Source of the DNA: Desulfatitalea sp.
Lineage (GTDB): Bacteria > Desulfobacterota > Desulfobacteria > Desulfobacterales > Desulfosarcinaceae
Assembly (NCBI GenBank): GCA_013041835.1
Contig: JABDRH010000397.1
Coordinates: 1-11,014 of the forward strand
Length of the DNA: 11,014 bases
Direction of reading: 5' to 3'
The notes beneath the pieces were generated by a model that saw nothing but the letters and a program-made list of their open reading frames with translations, was not told where the DNA came from and searched no databases. Shown piece by piece: positions 1 through 7,069 of this stretch. The position numbers were made by a program, and so were the translations under genes. Position 1 is the stretch's first letter; the number at the start of each line of letters is the position of its first letter.

Positions 1-1208
1 CCGATGAACAGTGACATGGTAAAGCCGATGCCGGCCAGGCATCCGGCGCCGATGATATGGCGGGCGGTGACATTTTGAGGCAGCTCGATTTTAAACCATT
101 TTACCGCCGCAAAGGTGAACATGCAGATACCTATGGGCTTTCCGAGAAAAAGCCCCAGGGCGATGGCCACGGCGACCGGATGGGTCAGCGCCTCGGCCGG
201 CTTGAAATCTCCCAGATATAGACCGGCATTGGCCAGCGCGAATAACGGAATGATCAGGAACGTGACCCATTTGTGCAACGCGTGTTTCATGCGCTGCAGC
301 GGGGTTTCCACCTCATGGCAGCTCTCCTCGATGGCCCGCACGGCATCCAGGTGACGGTCATTGAGCAGAATGGAAAAGCCGCAACTGTCCGGTTCGCATT
401 GGAAACGCGCCATTTGCTGATTCACATCCGCGATAAATTCGTCCGTATCGGATCTACCCTTGGCGGGAATACAGGCGGCCACGAGTACGCCGGCCACCGT
501 CGCATGGCAGCCCGAACCGAGAAACGCGATCCACACCCCCAGCCCTAAAAGGGCATAAACAATGGGATGGTGAATCCGCAAGCGATTGGCGACCATGAGA
601 AGCACGATGAAAAGCCCCGCAAACGCAAGAAACCCCCACGCGATGGACTCCGTGTAGAAAAGAGCGATCACCAACACGGCTCCCAGATCGTCGGCGATAG
701 CCAATGCGGAGAGAAACACCTTCAGGCCAAGGGGAATGCGCCGGCTAAGAAGGGCCAGGACCGCCAAGGCAAAGGCGATATCGGTGGCCATGGGGATGCC
801 CCATCCCTTTATGGTCGGCAACCCCATGTTGAACAACGTGTAAACCACGGCCGGCACCACCATGCCGCCGACCGCGGCGATCACCGGAAGCAGCGCTTTG
901 CGCAGCGAAGCCAGCTCGCCCACCTGCACTTCATATTTAATTTCCAACCCCACCGTGAAGAAAAACAACACCATCAGGGCCTCATCGATCCAGTGGGCCA
1001 GTGATTTGGTGACGCTTAAGTGGCCAAGGCTCAGGCTCAGTTGGGTATGCCAAGTATGCTCATAGGAGTGAAATGCAAGGTTGGCCCACGCAATGGCCAT
1101 GGCCGTGGTCAGAAACAAGGGGACGGCACTGGCCACCTCGTTGTCGAAAAACCGTTGAAAGGCATTGAAAACTTCCCTGGTTTGATCAGGGCGTTGATTA
1201 GCTGTCAT
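1..1208 (-). CDS. nhaA: Na+/H+ antiporter NhaA (partial, C-terminus beyond left edge)
   Basis: This integral inner-membrane antiporter exports Na+ (or Li+) in exchange for H+, supporting salt tolerance and pH homeostasis. The minus strand reads open from ATG at 1206-1208 to the window edge, giving 402 codons without a stop. The NhaA core is clear: ATDIAFALAVLALL at about 141-154, and the ion-binding Asp pair in ALAIADDLGA (D173, D174; D163/D164 in E. coli). Later come GKPIG, which carries the lysine expected in helix X, and GIGFTMSLFI at the edge. About 45-60 residues are probably missing. The protein is longer than the 388-residue E. coli enzyme because of a hydrophilic stretch of about 60 residues in the middle (around CIPAKGRSDTDEF to EVETPLQRMKHAL). 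Longer variants of this kind exist. An AAAGGA ribosome site lies about 7 bases before the ATG. The gene is alone on its strand here, and the repeat element at 1239-1392 sits in its upstream region. Confidence 0.96.
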   Translation of the reverse strand, partial: MTANQRPDQTREVFNAFQRFFDNEVASAVPLFLTTAMAIAWANLAFHSYEHTWHTQLSLSLGHLSVTKSLAHWIDEALMVLFFFTVGLEIKYEVQVGELASLRKALLPVIAAVGGMVVPAVVYTLFNMGLPTIKGWGIPMATDIAFALAVLALLSRRIPLGLKVFLSALAIADDLGAVLVIALFYTESIAWGFLAFAGLFIVLLMVANRLRIHHPIVYALLGLGVWIAFLGSGCHATVAGVLVAACIPAKGRSDTDEFIADVNQQMARFQCEPDSCGFSILLNDRHLDAVRAIEESCHEVETPLQRMKHALHKWVTFLIIPLFALANAGLYLGDFKPAEALTHPVAVAIALGLFLGKPIGICMFTFAAVKWFKIELPQNVTARHIIGAGCLAGIGFTMSLFI

Positions 1209-1238
1209 GCTTGAATCCTTTGGTTGAAATAAAACTGA

Positions 1239-1392
1239 ACCCCAAAGTTGCATAAAAAAGATGGCCTACAATTTACCCGATCCTCAAGTTCACCGTTTGT
1301 TAAATCCACTGAAATGGTGCCCAAATTCGGGATTTTCAATACCTGCAAGTGTCTATTTCCTGTCGGCCATCTTTTTTATGCAACATTGGGGT
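1239..1392. mobile_element. MITE-like element with about 32-bp terminal inverted repeats
   Basis: The left arm (1239-1270) and right arm (1361-1392) are reverse complements with two mismatches. The conserved core is GTTGCATAAAAAAGATGGCC, preceded by ACCCCAA. About 90 bp separate the arms, too little to encode a transposase, and the interior is not strongly palindromic. No target-site duplication is visible in the flanks. This could be a miniature inverted-repeat element, an insertion sequence that lost its middle, or a long operator or hairpin. It lies only 31 bp upstream of the nhaA start, so it may carry or disrupt that gene's promoter. I do not recognise the family. Confidence 0.5.
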
Positions 1393-1715
1393 AGATCTAT
1401 GTCCAGCAAGAATTGCCGGCCTGCAACGCCCCATGACGATAGCGCACGGGAATGGATATATTTTGAGGCAATCGGCCACGATGTCAAGCACTGTCTTGTG
1501 TTCAGAAACGCTATGCGCAGGAAACATTAGAGAGGATCAGGTCAATTGCAGGCCATTTTTTACCCTCCGGCTTTTGCAGCAGTGGGGTTCAGCATTTGTG
1601 CGATAGCCCTTAGCGTTCGGCCCTTGACCATTTCCTGGACATTTCGCCAGGCGTTGGGTTACTATCAGCTTGCTCGCATGTCACAAAATAAATACCAGGT
1701 GGGCTCATCATTATC
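1393..1715. other. Gene-free stretch between two inverted-repeat elements
   Basis: I see no supportable gene in these 323 bases. Short open frames exist on both strands, but none has a ribosome site or recognisable protein. No tRNA and no rho-independent terminator were found. The stretch may be decayed mobile DNA, because it lies between two elements that look mobile. Confidence 0.5.
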
Positions 1716-1875
1716 TTAGGGTCTCGGCATAAAATAATTAAACAACCTTGCTTGATCTTTGGTCCATCTGCTGTGTTGCATACAAGGCCGCATATTTCGA
1801 TATGCAACCAAAGCATACGCCTTGCAGATGAACCAAATCTCGGCGCAATCTGGTTTTTTTATACCGAGACCCTTA
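1716..1875. mobile_element. Fold-back palindromic element of about 160 bp (MITE-like)
   Basis: The ends are inverted repeats: 1715-1734 against 1857-1876 match at 17 of 20 positions, sharing AGGGTCTCGG and ATAAAA. The symmetry continues inward. Positions 1754-1771 pair with 1824-1841 at 15 of 18, and GTTGCATA at 1775-1782 pairs perfectly with TATGCAAC at 1801-1808. The whole unit could therefore fold into one long imperfect hairpin. It encodes nothing. The inner GTTGCATA also occurs in the arms of the element at 1239-1392. It ends about 20 bp before the start codon of the membrane-protein gene at 1897, so it could affect that gene's expression. Alternatives are a structured RNA leader or a non-autonomous transposon. 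The integron attC consensus is not met. Confidence 0.5.
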
Positions 1876-1896
1876 CATAGATGGAGGTGGTAAGCA

Positions 1897-2310
1897 ATGA
1901 AAAGTCTAAAAGCAGCACTTTGGGTTGCTGCTATAGGATGTTTATCTTCCGTTCCATTCATCATATTGCCGTGGTCTGTGGTTGAAAGAATTGCTCTTTG
2001 GTTTGGGATTGGTGCAATTCCAAATGACCTGTTGATAATATATTTGTTAAGAGTTTCATGTGGGGTATATGGAATGATTGGCGTATATTTTATCATTCTT
2101 GCCAAAAACCCGTTGGGTTATGGCCCAATGTTGGATTTGGGGGCATATGGATTAATCATCTTTGGTCTATTATCATTATTTGTCGGGTGGAGATTGGAGA
2201 TGCCACTTAAAATCTTTTCTGGAGATGCTTTGTCAGGGTTGATACTTGGAATTATCATTATTGCTCTTTCGTCTAAAGCAAAAAGAACTTTAAATCCAAA
2301 TGTTTCATAA
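1897..2310 (+). CDS. Small four-helix membrane protein, function unknown
   Basis: This gene encodes 137 residues that I do not recognise as a named family. Hydrophobic segments at about 5-27, 45-70, 78-98 and 108-128 predict four membrane helices. A short polar tail with several basic residues (SSKAKRTLNPN) follows, most likely on the cytoplasmic side. There are no obvious catalytic motifs or cysteine clusters. The start is well supported, with GGAGGT at 1884-1889 sitting 7 bases before the ATG. Base composition is AT-rich, unlike the flanking operons. The LOG-family gene follows on the same strand after about 60 bases with no terminator visible between them, so co-transcription is possible. 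The gene begins just after the fold-back element. Confidence 0.8.
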   Translation: MKSLKAALWVAAIGCLSSVPFIILPWSVVERIALWFGIGAIPNDLLIIYLLRVSCGVYGMIGVYFIILAKNPLGYGPMLDLGAYGLIIFGLLSLFVGWRLEMPLKIFSGDALSGLILGIIIIALSSKAKRTLNPNVS

Positions 2311-2372
2311 AGAATGGCCAAAAGGGAGTACATATTTAAAAGTTTGGGGTTAATTCTGTGAACGAGGTAGAA

Positions 2373-2945
2373 ATGAAAAGGATATGTGTTTATTGCGGTT
2401 CAAGCTCCGGATCTCGCACCGAATATTTGGAGGCCGCGGCATATTTAGGCCGATGTCTTGCGAAAAGAGGCGTAGGCATTGTCTATGGCGGTGCACAAGT
2501 CGGTCTTATGGGGACAGTCGCCTCTTCGGCGCTAAATCATGGCGGCGAAGTTATTGGTGTAATACCCGAGCTGTTTGCTGAAAAGGTCAAGCACAACGAA
2601 TTGAGCAAGCTTTATGTCGTACCCACGATGCATGACCGAAAGAAGAAAATGTACGATCTGTCCGATGGCTTCATGGCATTGCCAGGGGGAATCGGAACCA
2701 TTGAAGAATTCTTTGAGATCCTTGCCTGGGCGCAATTGGGTTGCCATAAAAAACCATGTGGCATTCTAAATGTCTTAGGATATTTTGATGGCATCCTTGA
2801 ATTTGTAAAACATTCGGTTCACCAACAGTTTCTCAAAACAGAGCACCGGGAAATGATAATGGTAGATAAAGATCCGGATGCTTTGTTGAAGCAGTTCGAA
2901 AAATATAAGGCGCCAACAGTACCGAAATGGATCGATATGAATTAA
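2373..2945 (+). CDS. LOG-family protein (cytokinin riboside 5'-monophosphate phosphoribohydrolase type)
   Basis: This 190-residue protein belongs to the LOG/lysine-decarboxylase-like Rossmann family. Members cleave the N-glycosidic bond of nucleoside 5'-monophosphates, releasing the free base and ribose 5-phosphate. They are soluble cytoplasmic enzymes and usually dimeric. The sequence shows the N-terminal ICVYCGSSSGSR, a glycine-rich VYGGAQVGLMG at about 37-47, the conserved Arg in MHDRKKKMYD (R89), and the signature PGGIGTIEE at 104-112 with the expected glutamate. The length is normal. The start is uncertain. ATG at 2373 gives the usual MKRICVYCGSS start but has GAGG only about 5 bases upstream; the in-frame GTG at 2358 would add five residues. 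The in vivo substrate cannot be read from sequence, and many bacterial members are called lysine decarboxylase by mistake. The gene is AT-rich and part of the 1.9-3.6 kb island. Confidence 0.9.
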   Translation: MKRICVYCGSSSGSRTEYLEAAAYLGRCLAKRGVGIVYGGAQVGLMGTVASSALNHGGEVIGVIPELFAEKVKHNELSKLYVVPTMHDRKKKMYDLSDGFMALPGGIGTIEEFFEILAWAQLGCHKKPCGILNVLGYFDGILEFVKHSVHQQFLKTEHREMIMVDKDPDALLKQFEKYKAPTVPKWIDMN

Positions 2946-2955
2946 AAAACACAAT

Positions 2956-3014
2956 CATTATCTGCAACTGTCTGGTGTGTAGCACAGCTACACACCAGAC
3001 AGTTGCAGATAATG
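2956..3014. repeat. Perfect hairpin, 28-bp arms with 3-base loop
   Basis: Positions 2956-2983 are the exact reverse complement of 2987-3014, leaving ACA as the only unpaired bases. The hairpin begins 10 bases after the LOG stop codon and ends 42 bases before the next start. No T-tract follows it on the plus strand. On the minus strand it is followed within a few bases by a T-rich run (complement of the A6 at 2944-2949), so it could terminate transcription arriving from the right. It could also be an RNA-stabilising stem, a protein-binding site, or the end of a mobile unit. Perfection over 28 bp suggests recent origin or strong selection. Confidence 0.9.
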
Positions 3015-3056
3015 CGTTATGGCTATTTGATAGAAAAAAGTATTAGGATTTATTAT

Positions 3057-3593
3057 ATGGATGATTCAAATATTCTTCAAGCGCTGAACAAAGCGTCATC
3101 CTTTGATTTGTTCCGGCTAAAAGTTGCAATTGATCAGCAGCTCGAAAACCCATACCGGCTATCTGAGATAAAGAAATCATTAAGACTTGGTCAAAATATC
3201 AGTTATTTCGATAGAACAGAAAACAGGTTGATCACGGCTACTGTAATAAAAATCATGAGGAAAAGGGTGCTGGTTCAAAATCTTCATGACCAAGAAAAGT
3301 GGGAAATACCACTTTATTGCATTAATCTTGATGATGTAAATACGGATATAATAAACAGTTCGAAAGATGGGCTTGATAAGAGCCAACTTAAAGTTGGGGA
3401 TATGGTCGGATTTCAAGACAAATACCATAATGATGTTAACGGAAAAATCATTCGGTTGAATTCAAAAACCGCTACAATCATGACGAATACGAAAGTTCAA
3501 TGGCGCGTTGGTTATGAATATTTACACTTGATTTATGACATTGAACAAGGGGCCCCTTATTTTATTGAAAATCGACCTTTTGATGAAAAGTAG
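3057..3593 (+). CDS. Unrecognised 178-residue protein with two tandem repeat modules
   Basis: I do not recognise this protein. Its N-terminal 40 residues look helical (LFRLKVAIDQQLENP). Two similar modules follow. Module 1, residues about 42-91, starts LRLGQNISYFD, has KIMRKRVLVQN, and ends KWEIPLYCINL. Module 2, about 111-159, starts LKVGDMVGFQD, has RLNSKTATIMT, and ends QWRVGYEYLHLI. The pattern of alternating beta strands, a basic mid-strand and an aromatic end resembles small SH3/Tudor/KOW-like barrels that bind nucleic acid or protein. That fold is my inference. The start at 3057 is chosen because AGGA lies 8 bases upstream; in-frame upstream codons reach into the hairpin at 2956-3014. 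There are no membrane segments or signal peptide. It is AT-rich like its two upstream neighbours. Confidence 0.75.
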   Translation: MDDSNILQALNKASSFDLFRLKVAIDQQLENPYRLSEIKKSLRLGQNISYFDRTENRLITATVIKIMRKRVLVQNLHDQEKWEIPLYCINLDDVNTDIINSSKDGLDKSQLKVGDMVGFQDKYHNDVNGKIIRLNSKTATIMTNTKVQWRVGYEYLHLIYDIEQGAPYFIENRPFDEK

Positions 3594-3682
3594 TATGGTC
3601 TGCGATTACTACCATCGAGGAAAAAATGATAAAAAGCCGAAACTTCCAACCTTGCAGTCCAGGGGGCGGAGGTGAATAGCGA

Positions 3683-3745
3683 AATTTAATACCACGAGGG
3701 CACGAAGCCATTTCGTGTTCTTCGAGCCCTTCGTAGTAAAAAATT
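3683..3745. repeat. Intergenic palindromic repeat (CACGAAGGGC-type), possible operon terminator
   Basis: This imperfect palindrome has ACCACGAGGGCACGAAG on the left and CTTCGAGCCCTTCGTAGT on the right, bounded by AATTT and AAATT. On the minus strand the stem pairs ACGAAGGGCTCGAAG with CTTCGTGCCCTCGT, with one bulge and one mismatch, and an AT-rich stretch follows. It lies about 50 bp past the stop of the methyltransferase gene, so it may end the metK-ahcY-methyltransferase transcript. From memory, similar CACGAAGGGCACGAAG repeats are scattered through many environmental genomes. Copy number here cannot be judged from one window. Confidence 0.55.
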
Positions 3746-3796
3746 AAATGCAATCGTCCCGGCCGTCGCTGGCGGATGGGTTGACGCCTTGGCCGG

Positions 3797-5458
3797 TTAA
3801 CGTTTGCGGAAGTGAAAGATGCCCCAGGCAAGATGGCTGTTGCGGCCGCCGGTGACCCAGTGCTCCAGGCCGACCTTCATGTTGTCGATATAGGTCTGGC
3901 TGACCACGCCGGAAAGAATCTGTTCCTGACGCAGTGTCTCTTGGAGGATACGTTTATAGTGGGTGGTCAACTGCCCGGTGTGTTCGTCGAAGCCTACTTC
4001 TTCCAGGCCATAGCGACGGGTGGTTTCACGGTAGAAGCTTGGTGATCCCAGGCTGTCCAAGTGGATTCGGTCGCAAATGGGCTTGAGTACCTGCTTGGGA
4101 CAGTCGTCGGCCATCATGGGGTCGGTGAAGATAAAGCTGCCGCCGGGTTTGAGCAGGCGCGCCACTTCTTCGATGACGGTTTTGCGGTCCCCGCTGTGCA
4201 GCAGGGCATCCTGGGACCAGACCACATCGAAGGTGCTGTCCGGCAAGGGGGCATCCTCGAATGAGCCATCGATGACGTCGATGAGATGATCGATACCTTG
4301 AATTTTGTTCATCTCCCGGTTGCGTTGGTTCTCCACTTCGCTCAGGTTCAATGCGGTCACGTGGCAGCCGAAGGTTTTGGCCAGGTAGCGGGCGGCGCCG
4401 CCGTAACCGGAGCCCAAATCGATGACGCGATGGTCGGGCCCCAGGGTCAGATGCGATGCGATACGTTCCACCGTGCGCCGGCTGGCGATGAAGATCGAGT
4501 CCTCGTCGTTTTCGTACAGCCCGATGTGAATATCTTCACCGCCCCATATGGTGAAGTAGAAGTTGTCCGCATCGCTGCTGTTGTAATACTGCTGGGCCAC
4601 GCTGACCGGCTTGGAGTAGTTGAAACGGCCCCGGGTGCCTTCGCGGCCCGGTTGATAGACCTTTTCCACCACGTGGGTGAGAAAATCGGGGTCTTTATCA
4701 TGGCCTTCTTCCTGGTAGTCGCCGTAGGTGTCGATGTGCTGAAACCCCACCTCGCGCATCAGGCCGCGCAGATATTTTTTTCGCAGCGGAAACATGTTCA
4801 GGTGGTATACGCTGCCGTCGGAGAAGCGGTACTTGAAGCGAGCCAGCCCTTCATCCACGTACTCAGGTTCCGCCGTGACGGAGTCGCCGCAGTAATGGTA
4901 TTGGTGCTTGCAAGAAAAGCCGCAGTCCACGATGGCGTCGTAGTTGCGCTGGTCGAGAATCAGCACGCCGTCATGGTTCAGCATGGCATAGAATTCGGCC
5001 AGGGCCTTTCTGCGATCGCGTTCGGAAAACAGGTGGGTGAACGAGTTGCCCAGGCAAATCACGGCGTCGAAACGCTCTTTGATATCCCGGCTGAGCCAGC
5101 GCCAGTCCGAGTGGACCGTGTGCAGAATGCAGCCGCTGTGGCGTGCGTTTTCAAAGGCCTTGGTCAGCATTTCGGCGCTGCCGTCCACGCTGGTCACATC
5201 GAAGCCGGCCTTGAGTAGGCGCACCGAGTGGAATCCGGTACCGGTGGCCACGTCCAAGACCTTTTTGGCCCCACACTCCTTTAATTTGTTGATAAAAAAA
5301 CTGCCTTCGCCCTCCGCGCGCTTTTCCCAGTCGATCAGCTCATCCCATTTTTCCACGAAGGGGGTGACGTACTCCTCGACATAGTGGTCGGTTTCGCGCA
5401 CTTCGGTTGGATCATCCCCGAAGGTTTGGGCCTGAGTGGTAACGGCCTCTTGATTCAT
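3797..5458 (-). CDS. Fused glycine/sarcosine N-methyltransferase and sarcosine/dimethylglycine N-methyltransferase (glycine betaine synthesis)
   Basis: This cytoplasmic enzyme would methylate glycine in three SAM-dependent steps: glycine to sarcosine, to dimethylglycine, to glycine betaine. It has 553 residues in two class I methyltransferase halves. The N-terminal half (about 1-268) resembles GSMT, with SAM motif VLDVATGTGFHS at 67-78 and the conserved LGNSFTHLF and LDQRNYD. The C-terminal half (about 285-553) resembles SDMT, with YYNSSDADNFYFTIWGGED, SAM motif VIDLGSGYGGA at 345-355, and WSQDALLHS. In some halophiles, such as Halorhodospira (formerly Ectothiorhodospira) halochloris, these are separate proteins; a fused form is known from Actinopolyspora halophila. 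Both SAM sites look intact, so I infer both halves are active. AGGAG lies 6 bases before the ATG. It is last in the metK-ahcY operon, 39 bp after ahcY, which supplies SAM and removes the by-product. Confidence 0.93.
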   Translation of the reverse strand: MNQEAVTTQAQTFGDDPTEVRETDHYVEEYVTPFVEKWDELIDWEKRAEGEGSFFINKLKECGAKKVLDVATGTGFHSVRLLKAGFDVTSVDGSAEMLTKAFENARHSGCILHTVHSDWRWLSRDIKERFDAVICLGNSFTHLFSERDRRKALAEFYAMLNHDGVLILDQRNYDAIVDCGFSCKHQYHYCGDSVTAEPEYVDEGLARFKYRFSDGSVYHLNMFPLRKKYLRGLMREVGFQHIDTYGDYQEEGHDKDPDFLTHVVEKVYQPGREGTRGRFNYSKPVSVAQQYYNSSDADNFYFTIWGGEDIHIGLYENDEDSIFIASRRTVERIASHLTLGPDHRVIDLGSGYGGAARYLAKTFGCHVTALNLSEVENQRNREMNKIQGIDHLIDVIDGSFEDAPLPDSTFDVVWSQDALLHSGDRKTVIEEVARLLKPGGSFIFTDPMMADDCPKQVLKPICDRIHLDSLGSPSFYRETTRRYGLEEVGFDEHTGQLTTHYKRILQETLRQEQILSGVVSQTYIDNMKVGLEHWVTGGRNSHLAWGIFHFRKR

Positions 5459-5497
5459 GATAACTCCTTTTGTCTGATGGGACGGGTTCCCAATCGG

Positions 5498-6994
5498 TTA
5501 ATATCGATAGTGCTCCGGCTTGTAGGGGCCGTCCACGGGGACACCGATGTAAGCGGCTTGCTCCTCGGACATGCGCGTCAGGCGGGCCCCAAGTTTGTCC
5601 AGGTGCAGCCGGGCGACCTCTTCATCGCGCTTTTTGTCGAGGCAGTAGACACCCACCGCTCGCGTATCCTTGTTCTCCCACAGGTCGATCTGGGCCAGCA
5701 CCTGGTTGGTGAAACTGTTGGACATCACGAAGCTGGGATGGCCGGTGGCGCACCCGAGGTTGACCAGACGGCCTTCGGCGAGCAGGTAAATGCTGTGGCC
5801 GTCCTCAAACGTGTACTTGTCCACCTGGGGCTTGATGGTGGTCTTTTGCACGTTGGGCCACGCGTTGAGCCGGCCCACCTGGATTTCGTTGTCGAAGTGG
5901 CCGATGTTGCAGACGATGGCCTGGTCCTTCATGCGGCTCATGTGCCCGGCGGTGATGATATCTTTGTTGCCGGTGGTGGTAACGAAGATATCCGCTTCGG
6001 CCAGCGCGTCTTCCACCGTGCATACCGTATAGCCGGCCATGCAGGCCTGCAAAGCGCAGATGGGATCGACCTCGGAGACCATCACGCGGCACTTCTGGCT
6101 GGAAAGGGACTCCGCCGACCCCTTGCCCACGTCTCCAAAACCGCACACCATGGCGGTTTTTCCGGCCAGCATTACGTCCATGGCGCGGCAGAGGCCATCC
6201 ACCAGGGAGTGGCGGCAACCGTAGACATTGTCGAATTTCGACTTGGTGACCGAATCGTTGACGTTAATGGCCGGCACCAGCAGCGCGCCTTGCTTTTGCA
6301 TGTGATAGAGACGGTGTACCCCGGTGGTGGTCTCTTCGGAGACGCCTAGCCAGACCTTTGCGGCGCGCTGCCAAAAAGTGGCGTCAGCCTGCCGGACCGC
6401 CTTGAGCAGTTGAAGGATGATTTTCAGTTCCTCGTTGTCGGTGGGCGCATCCAGGGTGGCCGGATCTTTTTCACCGTCCACGCCTTTATGGATCAACAAG
6501 GTGGCATCCCCGCCGTCGTCGACGATGAGCTGGGGGGTGCCGCCGTCTGGCCAGGTCATGGCCTTGAGCGTGCACCACCAGTATTCCTCCAGGGTTTCGC
6601 CCTTCCAGGCGAACACCGGGGTGCCGGTGGCGGCGATGGCCGCCGCCGCATGATCCTGGGTGGAAAAAATATTGCAACTGGCCCAGCGCACATCCGCGCC
6701 CAGGGCCTTGAGGGTCTCGATGAGAACGGCGGTTTGCACGGTCATGTGCAAACTGCCCATGATGCGGACCCCTTTGAGCGGCTTGCGGGGCCCATATTTT
6801 TCACGGGTGGCCATGAGCCCGGGCATCTCCTTTTCGGCAATTTCGATCTCCCGGCGGCCCCATTCGGCCAGGGAAATGTCGGCAATGCGGTAGTCTTTTT
6901 CCACCGGGGTGTCACTGCCGGCAACTATCGCCGATATTTCGGCGATGGCGGTGGATGTATGATTGGACGCGTCTGCAATGGTTTCTGACGGCAT
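5498..6994 (-). CDS. ahcY: S-adenosylhomocysteine hydrolase (adenosylhomocysteinase)
   Basis: This cytoplasmic NAD-dependent enzyme reversibly splits S-adenosylhomocysteine into homocysteine and adenosine, relieving product inhibition of methyltransferases. The 498 residues show DDGGDATLL at 159-167, the catalytic K251 and D255 in [15 protein letters not shown], the NAD-binding GFGDVGKG at 285-292, [12 protein letters not shown], and the typical C-terminal PEHYRY. It carries the insertion of about 40 residues before the TKSKFDN motif that is usual in many bacterial forms. The first 30 or so residues are a low-complexity extension beyond the conserved core. GAGGAG lies 5 bases before the ATG, supporting this start. 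It lies 75 bp after metK and 39 bp before the fused methyltransferase on the same strand. No SAH riboswitch is visible in the 75-bp gap. Confidence 0.98.
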   Translation of the reverse strand: MPSETIADASNHTSTAIAEISAIVAGSDTPVEKDYRIADISLAEWGRREIEIAEKEMPGLMATREKYGPRKPLKGVRIMGSLHMTVQTAVLIETLKALGADVRWASCNIFSTQDHAAAAIAATGTPVFAWKGETLEEYWWCTLKAMTWPDGGTPQLIVDDGGDATLLIHKGVDGEKDPATLDAPTDNEELKIILQLLKAVRQADATFWQRAAKVWLGVSEETTTGVHRLYHMQKQGALLVPAINVNDSVTKSKFDNVYGCRHSLVDGLCRAMDVMLAGKTAMVCGFGDVGKGSAESLSSQKCRVMVSEVDPICALQACMAGYTVCTVEDALAEADIFVTTTGNKDIITAGHMSRMKDQAIVCNIGHFDNEIQVGRLNAWPNVQKTTIKPQVDKYTFEDGHSIYLLAEGRLVNLGCATGHPSFVMSNSFTNQVLAQIDLWENKDTRAVGVYCLDKKRDEEVARLHLDKLGARLTRMSEEQAAYIGVPVDGPYKPEHYRY

Positions 6995-7069
6995 AAGTTC
7001 TCCTCGTAAACGGTTGATTGGTTTGTATGGTGAAAAAGTGAAGTTTATTTCAGGTCCCCTGCGTTGCGG

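Noticed and set aside
1600..3014. Integron cassette array (GTTGGGT at about 1655 resembling a GTTRRRY core; small AT-rich genes; palindromes)
   Set aside because: The gap between the first two genes has no palindrome and is too short for an attC site. The hairpin at 2956-3014 is perfect and lacks extrahelical bases and paired core sites. No integrase is seen.
3594..3796. Small open frame on the minus strand overlapping the end of the methyltransferase region (3562-3831)
   Set aside because: It crosses the palindromic repeat and both neighbouring gene ends, has no ribosome site, and the protein is not recognisable.
4286..5218. Long open frame of 310 codons on the plus strand
   Set aside because: It is antisense to the methyltransferase gene, has no recognisable protein, and is explained by GC-rich codon bias. 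The same applies to long antisense frames at 5384-6349, 7466-8167, 9230-10051 and 10126-11010.
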